Shown here one piece after another: positions 53,883 through 63,763 of a stretch of DNA of 64,000 bases. Source of the DNA: CAWVSB01 sp046710535 (GTDB lineage: Bacteria; Pseudomonadota; Gammaproteobacteria; Pseudomonadales; CAWVSB01); contig JBKEHH010000001.1 in NCBI GenBank assembly GCA_046710535.1, positions 310,001 through 374,000 of the forward strand, in the 5' to 3' direction. The position numbers and the translations under genes are program-made. How positions within the stretch are numbered: position 1 is the stretch's first letter; every line of letters starts with the position of its first letter. Under the pieces are notes generated by a model that saw only the letters and a program-made list of their open reading frames with translations, was not told the origin of the DNA and made no database searches.

Positions 53883-54971
53883 TTAATTAAATAGGTCTGC
53901 GTCTAATTCCCGGTGTTTATCGTTTGGTTGAGGAAAGTCTTTTATATGATGTAATCCGTTAACTTTTTGGTGAATTGCTGTCACTGCATCACCAGTGGTA
54001 TAAAACTGCTTATACCAGTCACGCACTTTATTGAACGGGCCATCTTTTGGTAATTGAAGAATACGGATTGCAGCGCGCTTACTTTGCCAAATGCTAAAGT
54101 CAGCACCAAAAGCGACCAGCGCTCCTGCTTGTACTTCAGCAGCTATCGCTTCATCTTCAGCTGTTGCGCGTTGTTTGCCACTGTGATACAGCACGCCATG
54201 CCATACTTTTGAGATGCCATCGTCTACTGGGGTATTAGCGATAATTTCATAGACGGTAGTAAGGCCAAACTCTTGCAAGGACAATAAAACTCCAGGCCCT
54301 GTATACCAGGTAGCAGTAGTTAACATGCAGTCGTAGGCTTGGTGCCACCCACCTTGGCGCTGAATGATAATATGGTCTTTAAATTCGTTTTCGAAGTACT
54401 CGCATGGGGCGCCGTGGGTTGGGCCCAAATGTTGGCAATCGGCCATATTATCGAGTATTTCTTGCGGGTGAATTGCGATTTCACCAAGGTGATCGAGCTT
54501 CCAGTTTACCCATGCTGGGTCGTCCCACTGCGGTAATGAAGGGCATTCGTAGTCAGCTTCGCCACCTTCGGGGTCAAACCACATCATCACGCAACCCATA
54601 ACTTCTTTAACGGTATATGAGTTTAGTTTCGCACTGCGAGGGATAGGACCGTCATGATAGGGAATGTCATCACATTGACCCTCGGCATTAAAACGCCAGC
54701 CATGATAGGGGCAGCGAATAGAGTCACCTTCAATTTGCTCACCGTTCTGAACAATAATTGCGGATTCACCAGCAGTAAGATGTGTCCCCATATGTGGGCA
54801 GTAGGCATCAAGCATAATGGCTTTGCCACTTTCACCACGGTAGATTGCGAAGTCTTGACCAAAAAAGCGCACTGCTAATGGTTTTTCATCAAGCTCACAG
54901 CTTTCCGCAACGATAAACCAACCGCGAGGATAAGTAGCAGGGCCCAGTGAATAATCGGCAGCTTTAGCCAT
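53883..54971 (-). CDS. Rieske non-haem iron oxygenase (KshA-like)
   Basis: 362 residues with AAGGAGC ten bases before the ATG. The [2Fe-2S] Rieske centre is C58-P-H60 and C87-P-Y-H90. The mononuclear iron site is D178-x2-H181-x4-H186 in NMADCQHLGPTHG. The size and YPRGWF opening resemble single-component terminal oxygenases such as 3-ketosteroid 9-alpha-hydroxylase (KshA) and Rieske sterol desaturases. A reductase partner is not in the window. Substrate is inferred only; an aromatic or terpenoid compound is possible. Confidence 0.82.
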   Translation of the reverse strand: MAKAADYSLGPATYPRGWFIVAESCELDEKPLAVRFFGQDFAIYRGESGKAIMLDAYCPHMGTHLTAGESAIIVQNGEQIEGDSIRCPYHGWRFNAEGQCDDIPYHDGPIPRSAKLNSYTVKEVMGCVMMWFDPEGGEADYECPSLPQWDDPAWVNWKLDHLGEIAIHPQEILDNMADCQHLGPTHGAPCEYFENEFKDHIIIQRQGGWHQAYDCMLTTATWYTGPGVLLSLQEFGLTTVYEIIANTPVDDGISKVWHGVLYHSGKQRATAEDEAIAAEVQAGALVAFGADFSIWQSKRAAIRILQLPKDGPFNKVRDWYKQFYTTGDAVTAIHQKVNGLHHIKDFPQPNDKHRELDADLFN

Positions 54972-55109
54972 TGATAGCTCCTTGTGTCTTTAGTCGTGCA
55001 AAAAATCTAAAGTAAAGGATAAACGCAGGGTTAGGCTAATACTATGCCCAGTATCAATTATGGAAAAAGCTTAATTTAGCGAATATAAATAGACAGTTAG
55101 TCATCGCAA

Positions 55110-57218
55110 CTAGCTGCCTGTTTTTTGAAGACCTTCAGCGGTAGCAATATTAGCTGGAATTTGGAGTTTAACGCTGTCTAATAGTATTTGAGCAGCTTCA
55201 ACTACGAATACATCATCGTCGCCTTCCTCGTCCTTATTTGCCTCGGTGTCGGCAATTTTGTTCAGCTTATCTGGATTTTCTGGTTCTTCAAACGACGTTA
55301 ATAGCGCTAAACCTTTAACCGCGCGTCTTTTATTTTCAATACCAAGTAGAGTAGCTTTTGCTTCTTCTCTCTCTGTTTTACGCTGCACTTGATTCAAGGT
55401 TAGTTTTTTCTTATCACGATTTTTGCTAATAAAAGCATATTCTTCTTTGATGAATACAAAGTCAGGGTCGTCGCTAATACGTTTTTCGTGCAGCTTAACT
55501 AGCTCATCTTTAATTAGTGAAAAATCGTTATAAGTAGGATAGCCGGCCGCATCAATTAAGTCCCAAGGTAGGGCGCCTGTTAATGATCCTTCGCCAACTT
55601 CTTCAGGGTCATATTGGGCGGGATACAAGATGTCTGCTTCAACACCACGGTTTTGCGTTGACATACCTGATATGCGATAAAACTTAGATTCGGTCAATTT
55701 TAACTGGCCTGCATCTAACCCAATAAGAGTCTGAACAGTACCTTTACCGAACGAGGTAGTACCAACTATCAAACCGCGTTGGTAATCTTGAATTGCGCCA
55801 GCTACGATCTCTGAAGCTGATGCACTTAGGCGGTTGATCAATACTACTAGTGGTCCATCGTAGTAAGCGGTGCGCCTAAACTTTCCTTGGCGCTGCACGC
55901 GGTTATTGGCATGACGAATTTGAACTGTAGGGCCAGCTTCGATAAACAAACCAATTAATGAGTTAGCTTCCTGCAGTGAGCCGCCACCGTTATTGCGTAA
56001 ATCAATCACAATACCTTCGACATTCTCTGCTTCTAGTTCTTTAAGTATTTTACTTACATCGCGCGTGGTACTGCGATAATTTGGGTCACGTCGGCTCATG
56101 GCCGCAAAGTCTATGTAGAAGTCAGGCACTTCAATAACGCCAACTTTGTGGGCTTCACCATCAAAATAGACCTCTTGAATCTTCTTTTTCACCAGCATAT
56201 CTTCAAGCTCAACTTTGCCGCGCTTGATACTGATAAACTTACTGCCAGTGCTGGTTTTAGCAGGCAGCACTTCTAAGCGTACCCACGTATCTTTGTCCCC
56301 ACGAATTAACTCAACCACTTCATCCAAGCGCCAGCCAACCACATTAATAACAGCGCCTTCGGTGCCCTGGCCAACACCAACGATGCGGTCAGACGCCTTT
56401 AGCCCACCTTGTTTAAAAGCCGGCCCCTCGGACACCAAGTTAACAATTTTTGTGTATTCGTAATCCTGACTTAATACAGCACCGATGCCCTCTAATGAGC
56501 GGCTCATATTAATACGGAAGTTATCCATCTGCTGAGGAGAGAAATAGCTAGTATGCGGATCGTATAGCTTAGTGTAGGTATCTATGTAATATGCATAAAC
56601 ATCGTCGGCATTTATTTGCTGGGTACGTTTTAGCTGATATTCATAGCGACGCAGTAGGGCGCCTAGTATGTCTTCCTCCTCATTGAGGCGCATGCTGAGT
56701 ACATCGTTTTTAATCCGCTTACGCCAACGTTCGTCTAGCTCTCCTGCACTCGCAACCCATGGTAATTCCTTCGATTCTAGCGATATATATTCGTTTACAG
56801 TGAAGTCAAAATTGTTAATTAACGAAGGGAGTTTTTCTATAATCCAATCTAGACGGCTAATATTGCGCTCATGCAATTTGTTATAAATGGTATAGCCCGC
56901 CTCAACTGAACCTGCTTTTAATTGGTCATCTAAGGAAGCCTTATATTTTTCAAACTCTTTAATATCGCTAGCAACAAAGTAGAGCTTGCCGGGATCAACA
57001 TATTTTAGGTAGCGCTCTAATAGCAACGCAGATAAATCATCATCTAGTGGCGGTGCGGCATAGTGTTGGCTGGATAGTTTACTAACAATATCTTTGGTAA
57101 CCGATTCTAGATTTTCACTGGGGGAAAAGTATTCAACCTGAGTTGAATAAGCTGTAGATGCAAACACGGTGAAAATAATTAGTGCGGCAAAGCTCAATCT
57201 TGTATTCGGTTTCGTCAT
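55110..57218 (-). CDS. prc: Tail-specific (C-terminal processing) protease Prc
   Basis: 702 residues with a Sec signal (cleaved after AYS). Long N-terminal helical domain, PDZ (EGIGAVLSQDYEYTKIVNLV, FKQGGLKASDRIVGVGQG), and S41 catalytic domain with serine in NRLSASASEIVAG and lysine in TSFGKGTVQ. The C-terminal DUF3340-like tail carries an acidic NKDEEGDDD stretch. It degrades periplasmic proteins and trims PBP3 and murein hydrolases. Slightly longer than E. coli Prc (682). Confidence 0.95.
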   Translation of the reverse strand: MTKPNTRLSFAALIIFTVFASTAYSTQVEYFSPSENLESVTKDIVSKLSSQHYAAPPLDDDLSALLLERYLKYVDPGKLYFVASDIKEFEKYKASLDDQLKAGSVEAGYTIYNKLHERNISRLDWIIEKLPSLINNFDFTVNEYISLESKELPWVASAGELDERWRKRIKNDVLSMRLNEEEDILGALLRRYEYQLKRTQQINADDVYAYYIDTYTKLYDPHTSYFSPQQMDNFRINMSRSLEGIGAVLSQDYEYTKIVNLVSEGPAFKQGGLKASDRIVGVGQGTEGAVINVVGWRLDEVVELIRGDKDTWVRLEVLPAKTSTGSKFISIKRGKVELEDMLVKKKIQEVYFDGEAHKVGVIEVPDFYIDFAAMSRRDPNYRSTTRDVSKILKELEAENVEGIVIDLRNNGGGSLQEANSLIGLFIEAGPTVQIRHANNRVQRQGKFRRTAYYDGPLVVLINRLSASASEIVAGAIQDYQRGLIVGTTSFGKGTVQTLIGLDAGQLKLTESKFYRISGMSTQNRGVEADILYPAQYDPEEVGEGSLTGALPWDLIDAAGYPTYNDFSLIKDELVKLHEKRISDDPDFVFIKEEYAFISKNRDKKKLTLNQVQRKTEREEAKATLLGIENKRRAVKGLALLTSFEEPENPDKLNKIADTEANKDEEGDDDVFVVEAAQILLDSVKLQIPANIATAEGLQKTGS

Positions 57219-57305
57219 TACTCTTCCTATTAATATTACTAGCGATATCTATTAGTAGCTAACTGTCACATAAGTTCCTTTATGTATGCCAGTATTACGT
57301 TGTTT

Positions 57306-58142
57306 TCAATAAAATAGAAGTGGATGAGTTAATTCGCCAGCAATTAACTGATCTAGCTGCATACTTTCATCTTCTGGGAACAGAACGTTAACGGTTATAT
57401 TTGGCTCTGAAATATAAGCGCTTGGCCCCATAGCGCCTACATTACTGCTCACGCTAAAAAAACGGGTTAGTACGCCATTGATATCCATTTGAACCCTGAA
57501 ACTGGCCATAGGCTCAAGCTTGGCGGCCCGTTGCTCCCAGTCGGTGGGAAGATTTTGGTGTTGCGACAGGCGCTCTAAGTTGGCCAAGTCTAATTGATTG
57601 TTGGTAAACAAGGCCTGTTGCTTTAATGACATTAAGATCACCGATAAGGTGTTTTCCCAGTCACTGATAACAGTGCCTGCGCCTTCGCGACTAAACAAAA
57701 AGTCGTAATGATTGGTCACCTTATTAAGTACATCGCTAGGGATAGAGGTGTTAAATAAGCCTACCCAACCTTTATTGACCATCAGAATGTTGCTTGAAGC
57801 ATCGATAATTGTCGCCGGAAAGGGATCAAGCGCTTTAAGCTTGCGGGTCATGGCGTTGCGCAGCCACTTATACTCTGGCTCATTGAAGTCGCCAGTACCG
57901 AGCTTGGCCATATAACCGGCTGATATTAATAGATGATTAGTGTCACGTTGCCCGAGCTTTAACACCTGGGCTATTTCTAATACTAAGCTTTCGCTGGGCC
58001 TGCTGCTGCCATTTTCGATGCGGCTCAAGTGTCGAGATGAGCTGTCAATACCGTAAGCCAGCTCTTCTTGGCTAATGTTATGCACGCCGCGCCAGTATTT
58101 TAGGAAGCGAGTAAAAGGGATGTCACTTGTGGTTTCAGGCAT
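57306..58142 (-). CDS. XRE-family regulator with MmyB-like ligand domain
   Basis: 278 residues. N-terminal helix-turn-helix (about 15-70; SQEELAYGIDSSSRHLSRIENG) followed by a ~170-residue domain like the MmyB ligand-binding domain (FPATIIDASSNILMVNKGWVGLF), thought in the family to bind a fatty-acid-like ligand. It is divergent from the acyl-CoA operon across 120 bases, making it the likely local regulator. A short palindrome at 58181-58193 is a candidate operator. Confidence 0.85.
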   Translation of the reverse strand: MPETTSDIPFTRFLKYWRGVHNISQEELAYGIDSSSRHLSRIENGSSRPSESLVLEIAQVLKLGQRDTNHLLISAGYMAKLGTGDFNEPEYKWLRNAMTRKLKALDPFPATIIDASSNILMVNKGWVGLFNTSIPSDVLNKVTNHYDFLFSREGAGTVISDWENTLSVILMSLKQQALFTNNQLDLANLERLSQHQNLPTDWEQRAAKLEPMASFRVQMDINGVLTRFFSVSSNVGAMGPSAYISEPNITVNVLFPEDESMQLDQLIAGELTHPLLFY

Positions 58143-58180
58143 TCTTCAGATTTAGAAACTATGTATGGGGTTTCCAACAG

Positions 58181-58193
58181 GACATCACATGTC
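58181..58193. promoter_or_regulatory. Candidate operator in the divergent promoter region
   Basis: GACAT-CAC-ATGTC is a perfect 5-base palindrome with a 3-base spacer, in the middle of the 120-base gap between the XRE regulator and the acyl-CoA dehydrogenase gene. Short palindromes of this kind are typical XRE targets; the assignment is inferred. Confidence 0.35.
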
Positions 58194-58262
58194 ATGGTGG
58201 TCAAACATCAGAAATGCACAATAGCATCATATTCATCACTATGTTTGCCTTGAGGATAGAAA

Positions 58263-60068
58263 ATGCCAGCACCAATTTTAGACCAACGAGAATTAGAATT
58301 CATGTTGTATGAGTTGTTTGACTCAGAGCAGCTATGCGAGCGTGAGCGTTATAGCGATCACAGCCGTGAAACCTTTGATGCCGCTATTGCGACCGGGAAG
58401 ACTTTAGCCGAGAAGTACTTTCTACCCATGCAAAAGAAGGTAGACCGCAACGAGCCAACGTTTGATGGCAAAAAGATAACGATGATTCCTGAAATCAAAA
58501 TTGCTGTAGATGCGGTGATTGAGTCAGGTATGGCTTCTAGCTCGGCAGATTTTGAGCTCGGTGGAATGCAATTGCCACCGCTTGTCGCCAGCGTAGCATC
58601 GGGTTATTTGTCAGCCGCTGGCAGCACCTCTATGGGTTACATCGGCTTAACTAATGCCAATGCTAACCTTATTGATGCTTGCGGCAGTGATGAACAAAAG
58701 AAGAAATGGGTTGAGCCCATGCGCTCAGGCCGTTTCGCTGGCACCATGGCGTTGACAGAACCTGGCGCTGGCTCTGGTTTAGCTGATTTAACCAGCAGTG
58801 CAGAACTCAATGCCGATGGTACTTATTCGGTTAAAGGCAATAAAATCTATATTTCAGGCGGTGACCACAACCTGAGTGAGAATATTATCCATTTGGTATT
58901 AGCGCGTATTAAGGGCGCGCCTAAGGGTGTTAAAGGGATATCGTTATTTATCGTACCGAAAATTCTGGTCAACGAAGACGGCAGTTTAGGTGAGCCCAAT
59001 GACGTTGCACTAGCTGGTTTATTTCACAAAATGGGCGGTAAAGCGCAAACATCTTGTGCGATGAACTTTGGTGAGAACGGTGGCGCTGAGGGTTATCTGG
59101 TTGGTGAGGCGCATAAAGGCCTTACCTATATGTTCCATATGATGAATGAAGCCCGTATTTTGGTAGGCACTGGCGCAGCCTTAACCGCATTAACTGGTTA
59201 TCAGTATTCCCTAGATTACGCCAAGAATCGCCCTCAAGGTCGTCTTCCATCGAATAAAGACCCCAGTGCTCCCATGGTCAACATTATTGAGCATGCTGAT
59301 GTGCGGCGTATGTTGCTAGCGCAGAAAGCTTATGCTGAAGGTGCTTATGCCCTTTGTTTACTTGGCACTCAGTTGGCTGATGATGCCGCGACAGGCCTAG
59401 TCGAGCAAGAGCGTAAAGTCGCCTATACGTTGCTAGATTTTTTAACGCCGATTATTAAGACTTGGCCTTCTGAATATGGTCCTAAAGCTAATTATCTGGC
59501 TATTCAGGTACTGGGTGGTGCAGGCTATACCAACGAATATCCGGTGGAAATGTTTTACCGTGATAACCGTCTGAACCCGATTCACGAGGGAACTACTGGT
59601 ATTCAGTCGTTAGATTTATTAGCGCGTAAGTTACCCCAGAACGGTTTGGCCGGTTATAACGCTTGCTTGACTGCTATGCAGGCGTCTATTGATATCGCCA
59701 GTCAAGACGATGTTCTGGCAGGCTTTGCAGCAGAATTAAGCGCTGCTATTGTGACCTTAAAGACTGTTACTGAAACATTACTTGGCGGCATGATGGAAAA
59801 GAACATCGACTTAGTACTGGCAAATTCAGTTGCTTATTTGGATTTATTTGGCAATGTAGTCGTTGCGTGGGTTTGGCTGAAGCAGGGCATAGCCGCTAGT
59901 AAAGGTCTGCGCGCTAACCCCCATGAGTCAGACGAGCATTTTTATCGTGGCAAAATACAAGCACTGCAATATTTCTATCGTTTTGAGCTGCCACAGATCG
60001 ACGCATGGGCTAAACTGCTCACCGATTTTGACGATACTACTTATGAAATGAAAGCCGAGTGGTTCTAA
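58263..60068 (+). CDS. Acyl-CoA dehydrogenase (long, ~600-residue type)
   Basis: 601 residues. N-terminal extension, then flavin-binding segments MALTEPGAGSGLADL and GNKIYISGGDHNLSENI. The catalytic base is E442 in IHEGTTGIQSLDLLARK. A ~120-residue C-terminal extension ends in FYRGKIQALQYFYRFELP. This is the FadE/AcdA long subgroup acting on fatty acyl or 3-methylthiopropionyl-CoA-like substrates. First gene of a plus-strand catabolic operon. Confidence 0.9.
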   Translation: MPAPILDQRELEFMLYELFDSEQLCERERYSDHSRETFDAAIATGKTLAEKYFLPMQKKVDRNEPTFDGKKITMIPEIKIAVDAVIESGMASSSADFELGGMQLPPLVASVASGYLSAAGSTSMGYIGLTNANANLIDACGSDEQKKKWVEPMRSGRFAGTMALTEPGAGSGLADLTSSAELNADGTYSVKGNKIYISGGDHNLSENIIHLVLARIKGAPKGVKGISLFIVPKILVNEDGSLGEPNDVALAGLFHKMGGKAQTSCAMNFGENGGAEGYLVGEAHKGLTYMFHMMNEARILVGTGAALTALTGYQYSLDYAKNRPQGRLPSNKDPSAPMVNIIEHADVRRMLLAQKAYAEGAYALCLLGTQLADDAATGLVEQERKVAYTLLDFLTPIIKTWPSEYGPKANYLAIQVLGGAGYTNEYPVEMFYRDNRLNPIHEGTTGIQSLDLLARKLPQNGLAGYNACLTAMQASIDIASQDDVLAGFAAELSAAIVTLKTVTETLLGGMMEKNIDLVLANSVAYLDLFGNVVVAWVWLKQGIAASKGLRANPHESDEHFYRGKIQALQYFYRFELPQIDAWAKLLTDFDDTTYEMKAEWF

Positions 60069-60116
60069 TCTACTTTAACTAAATTATATAAATTATTGAT
60101 ATATAAGGGAATAGAT

Positions 60117-60578
60117 ATGCCTAAAGTGATAAATAAAATTGAAATTGCTGACTATTGCGGCTATGTGGCTGAGCCGACAGAATGGTTTACAGTTGAACAA
60201 GATCAAGTTAATCAGTTTGCTGACTGTACTCACGACCACCAGTTTATCCATATTGATCCAGTAAAAGCAGCCGAGACGCCATTTGGTGGAACCATTGCCC
60301 ACGGATTTTTAACCCTTTCAATGTTGTCCCATTTCTCTGAGCAATTCACTGTCGTTATTGATGGCGTATACATGGGCGTTAACTACGGTTTTGACAAGGT
60401 GCGTTTTATCTCTCCAGTCAGAGTAGGCAAGCGTATTAGAGCGCAAGCAACCGTTACCGATATTATTGAGAAAAAGCCTGGCCAGTTCCAAATGAAGACA
60501 TTGGTTACCGTTGAAATTGAAGGCGAAGACAAACCTGCTCTTATTGCTGAGTGGATTGGCATGCAGATGGTTGCTTAA
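60117..60578 (+). CDS. MaoC-type (R)-enoyl-CoA hydratase
   Basis: 153 residues from the ATG at 60117 (AAGGGA upstream; the frame extends to 60096 without conservation). Hotdog fold with the hydratase motif: D40 and H45 in THDHQFIHID, then PFGGTIAHGFLTLSML. It hydrates trans-2-enoyl-CoA to an (R)-3-hydroxyacyl-CoA. It pairs naturally with the downstream SDR of (R)-3-hydroxyacyl-CoA dehydrogenase type. Confidence 0.88.
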   Translation: MPKVINKIEIADYCGYVAEPTEWFTVEQDQVNQFADCTHDHQFIHIDPVKAAETPFGGTIAHGFLTLSMLSHFSEQFTVVIDGVYMGVNYGFDKVRFISPVRVGKRIRAQATVTDIIEKKPGQFQMKTLVTVEIEGEDKPALIAEWIGMQMVA

Positions 60579-60592
60579 ATATTAATCAAGGC

Positions 60593-60615
60593 GCCGTTAC
60601 CAGAGAGGTAATGGC
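60593..60615 (+). other. Intercistronic hairpin between MaoC and SDR genes
   Basis: GCCGTTACC / GGTAATGGC (9 base pairs including one G-U, 5-base loop). No T run follows, so it is more likely an mRNA processing or stability element inside the operon than a terminator. Confidence 0.45.
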
Positions 60616-60688
60616 AGCCCCACATAAAACACTTTAAAAAGTGCGAAGTTAAATTTAGTAAAAACCGGTGTTAACCGAGGAAGCAAAA

Positions 60689-61606
60689 ATGACAGTAAGT
60701 TTTGAAGGTAAAGTAGCAATCGTAACAGGCGCTGGTAACGGTTTAGGCCGCAGTCATGCAATCGAATTGGGCAAACGTGGCGCTAAAGTTGTAATTAATG
60801 ACTTAGGTGGTTCTCGTGACGGCAGCGGAGCATCATCTGACGCAGCCCAAGAAGTGGTTGCGATCATTGAAGCCGCTGGCGGTGAAGCATTTGCCCATGG
60901 AGCAAATGTTGCAAAATTTGATGAAGTTACAGATATGGTTAAGCAAACCATGGATAAGTGGGGCCGTGTTGATATTTTGATCAATAATGCTGGTATCTTG
61001 CGTGATAAGTCATTTGCTAAAATGCCTATCGAAGACTTTCAGCTCGTTGTAGATGTTCACCTAATGGGCTCGGTTAACTGTACTAAAGCTGTTTGGGACA
61101 TTATGCGTGAGCAAGGCTATGGCCGCATCATGATGACTACGTCTTCAAGTGGTATGTACGGTAACTTCGGTCAAGCTAACTATGGCGCGGCTAAAATGGC
61201 GGTACTTGGTTTTATGAATACCTTGGTGCTTGAAGGTGGTAAATACGATATTCGTGTTAATGCTTTAGCGCCTACCGCCGCTACTCGTATGACTGAAGAT
61301 TTAATGCCTCCTGAAATTTTGGCGATGCTAGTGCCAGAAGCAGTAACCGCTGGCGCACTTTCACTTGTTCATGACGATGCGCCTAACCGCACTATTTTAT
61401 GTGCCGGTGCGGGTGGTTATGCGACCACTCGTTTATTTGAAACTGCAGGAACATTTATCCCTGCGGCAGAGCAAAGCCCAGAAGCAGTTGTAGAAAACTG
61501 GGATGCTATCTGTGATTTAACTGGCCAGAACGAGCCGAAATCAGGTGCGGAGCAGGGTGGTAAGTTTTTAACCATGGCGATGGAACATCAAGCCGCTAAT
61601 CAATAA
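60689..61606 (+). CDS. SDR, (R)-3-hydroxyacyl-CoA dehydrogenase-like
   Basis: 305 residues from the ATG at 60689, with GAGGAAG upstream; the frame extends to 60668. Cofactor motif GAGNGLGRSHA, NNAGILRDKSFAKM (characteristic of the MFE-2/HSD17B4 dehydrogenase half), and catalytic Y165-x3-K169 in NYGAAK. Longer than ordinary SDRs and ending with a ~60-residue tail as in MFE-2-like proteins. Converts (R)-3-hydroxyacyl-CoA to 3-ketoacyl-CoA. Confidence 0.88.
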   Translation: MTVSFEGKVAIVTGAGNGLGRSHAIELGKRGAKVVINDLGGSRDGSGASSDAAQEVVAIIEAAGGEAFAHGANVAKFDEVTDMVKQTMDKWGRVDILINNAGILRDKSFAKMPIEDFQLVVDVHLMGSVNCTKAVWDIMREQGYGRIMMTTSSSGMYGNFGQANYGAAKMAVLGFMNTLVLEGGKYDIRVNALAPTAATRMTEDLMPPEILAMLVPEAVTAGALSLVHDDAPNRTILCAGAGGYATTRLFETAGTFIPAAEQSPEAVVENWDAICDLTGQNEPKSGAEQGGKFLTMAMEHQAANQ

Positions 61607-61667
61607 TTATTAGATCGAATTATAAATGCGCCTGCGGGCGCTAACAAAAAAACACTAGGAGAATATT

Positions 61668-62849
61668 ATGTCTGATGCAGTAATAGTTTCGGCGGCACGT
61701 ACGCCAATTGGTAAAGCATACCGCGGTGCATTCAACAATACTGAAGCCCCAACTCTTGCCGCTCACGCTATCAAAGCCGCTATCGCGCGCGCTGGTATTG
61801 AAGCGGGTGAAATTGATGATTTGTTAATGGGTGCGGCGCTACAGCAAGGCTCTCAGTCAATGAACCTAGGTCGTATGGCTGCTTTTGCCGCTGACTTGCC
61901 AGTGACAGTTTCTGGCATGACTATGGACCGTCAGTGTTCTTCTGGTCTTATGTCTATTGCTCACGGCGCTAAGCAAATCGTGATGGATAAATCTCCTATC
62001 GTTATTGCTGCCGGGTGTGAATCAATTAGCTTGTGTCAAAACGAGCACATGAACATGCACAAATTGGTTGATCCAAATGCGATCGCCAACCAGCCAAATG
62101 CTTATATTGCTATGCTTGATACTGCTGAAATTGTTGCTAACCGCTATAACATCAGCCGTGAAGCGCAAGACGCCTATGCTCTGTTGTCGCAGCAACGTAC
62201 TGCCGCGGCACAAGAAGCTGGCTTGTTTGCTGACGAAGTTATCTCTGTAACCGCTACTAAGCTTGTTACTAACCGTGAAACTGGTGAAGTAAGCGAAGAA
62301 GAAGTCACTATCTCGCAAGACGAGGGCAATCGTCCTTCAACTAACATTGAAGGTTTGCAAGGTCTTAAAGCGGTTCGTGAGGGTGGATCTATTACCGGCG
62401 GTAACGCATCACAGCTTTCTGATGGTGCAGCTGCCGTTGTAATGATGGACAGTAAGCTAGCAGAGCAACGCAACATTGAGCCAATGGGTATTTACCGTGG
62501 TATGGCTGTTGCTGGCTGTGAGCCTGATGAAATGGGCATTGGTCCAATTTACGCTATTCCTAAGTTGTTAAAGCGCAATGGCTTAAAAATGGACGATATT
62601 GGTTTGTGGGAGCTTAATGAAGCATTCGCAGTACAGGTTATTTACTGTGCTGAGAAACTTGGCATTCCACATGATCGCTTAAACGTAAATGGTGGTGCTA
62701 TCTCTATTGGTCACCCTTATGGCATGAGTGGTAACCGTATGGTTATGCACGCATTGATGGAAGGTAAGCGTCGCGGTGTTAAATACGTGGTTATTACCAT
62801 GTGTGTAGGCGGTGGCATGGGTGCAGCAGGCTTGTTTGAAGTTTGCTAA
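61668..62849 (+). CDS. Thiolase (acetyl-CoA C-acyltransferase)
   Basis: 393 residues. Catalytic triad C90 (DRQCSSGLMS), H349 (GGAISIGHPYGMSG) and C379 (MCVGGGMGAAG) at normal thiolase positions. It cleaves 3-ketoacyl-CoA to acetyl-CoA and a shortened acyl-CoA, closing the beta-oxidation round. It has AGGAG upstream of the ATG and is followed by a terminator. Confidence 0.94.
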   Translation: MSDAVIVSAARTPIGKAYRGAFNNTEAPTLAAHAIKAAIARAGIEAGEIDDLLMGAALQQGSQSMNLGRMAAFAADLPVTVSGMTMDRQCSSGLMSIAHGAKQIVMDKSPIVIAAGCESISLCQNEHMNMHKLVDPNAIANQPNAYIAMLDTAEIVANRYNISREAQDAYALLSQQRTAAAQEAGLFADEVISVTATKLVTNRETGEVSEEEVTISQDEGNRPSTNIEGLQGLKAVREGGSITGGNASQLSDGAAAVVMMDSKLAEQRNIEPMGIYRGMAVAGCEPDEMGIGPIYAIPKLLKRNGLKMDDIGLWELNEAFAVQVIYCAEKLGIPHDRLNVNGGAISIGHPYGMSGNRMVMHALMEGKRRGVKYVVITMCVGGGMGAAGLFEVC

Positions 62850-62881
62850 GCGGCTAAGCTTATTGCAGTAATATTAATACC

Positions 62882-62907
62882 AACACCACCCTTCGGGGTG
62901 GTGTTTT
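62882..62907 (+). terminator. Terminator after the thiolase gene
   Basis: Ten-base perfect stem (62882-62891 with 62896-62905) with a TTCG tetraloop and TTTT at 62904-62907. It would at least partly separate the SDR and hydratase genes that follow. Confidence 0.85.
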
Positions 62908-62940
62908 GGTTAAGGTCGATAAAAATAATTTGAGGTATTT

Positions 62941-63714
62941 ATGAAAGACTTATTTTCGTTAGATGGCAAAGTAGCCGTAATAACTGGTGGTTCACGTGGC
63001 ATTGGCGCAATGGTTGCTAAAGGTTTTGTGGAGGCAGGGGTTAGAACATACATCACTGCGCGTAAAGAAGCTGAGCTCAATGCGACAGCCGCCGAGCTAT
63101 CAAAATCAGGCAAGTGTATTGCTATTACCTCAGACCTTTCTACCCTAGAAGGCTTGACTGCATTCGCCGCTGAGATTAAATCACGCGAAGATAAAGTAGA
63201 TATTTTATTTAACAACGCAGGCGCTACTTGGGGTGCACCAATTGACAATTTCCCAGAAGCGGGTTGGGATAAAGTAATGGACTTAAATGTTAAGTCGATA
63301 TTTTTTCTAACTCAGCAATTGCTGCCAGCGCTTAGAGCGGCAGGCACTAAAGAAGATCCGTCACGGGTAATCAACATCTCGTCAATTAATGCTTTGGCAA
63401 ACCCGAAGATGACTAACTATTCGTATTCAGCTAGTAAAGCAGCGGTGATACAAATGACGCGCCATTTGGCCGCAGATTTAGCCCATGACCATATCAACGT
63501 TAATGGCATTGCACCGGGCTTCTTCCCCAGCAAGATGACTGCCCACATGCTAGATGAAGCCGAAGCGTTAGTGGCCGAGGGTATTCCATTAGGCCGTATT
63601 GGCAGGCCAGAAGATGCTGCCGGCACGGCAATCTACTTATCGTCCAAAGCTTCGTCTTGGGTAACTGGGCAAACTATAGTGTTAGACGGCGGCTTAATAG
63701 CAAGCGCTGGGTAA
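62941..63714 (+). CDS. Short-chain dehydrogenase/reductase (FabG/RhlG-like)
   Basis: 257 residues. GGSRGIGAMVA, NNAGATWG and catalytic Y162-x3-K166 (SYSASKAAV), and the C-terminal SSKASSWVTGQTIVLDGG typical of ketoreductases. The LFSLDGKVAVITGG start and TNYSYSASKAAV resemble RhlG-like 3-ketoacyl reductases. It lies between the thiolase terminator and the hydratase/dehydrogenase gene. Substrate not determinable. Confidence 0.88.
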   Translation: MKDLFSLDGKVAVITGGSRGIGAMVAKGFVEAGVRTYITARKEAELNATAAELSKSGKCIAITSDLSTLEGLTAFAAEIKSREDKVDILFNNAGATWGAPIDNFPEAGWDKVMDLNVKSIFFLTQQLLPALRAAGTKEDPSRVINISSINALANPKMTNYSYSASKAAVIQMTRHLAADLAHDHINVNGIAPGFFPSKMTAHMLDEAEALVAEGIPLGRIGRPEDAAGTAIYLSSKASSWVTGQTIVLDGGLIASAG

Positions 63715-63763
63715 TACTGTAAGCAAGCAACTAAACTTAAATTGATAAAAGTAGGAGCAACTC

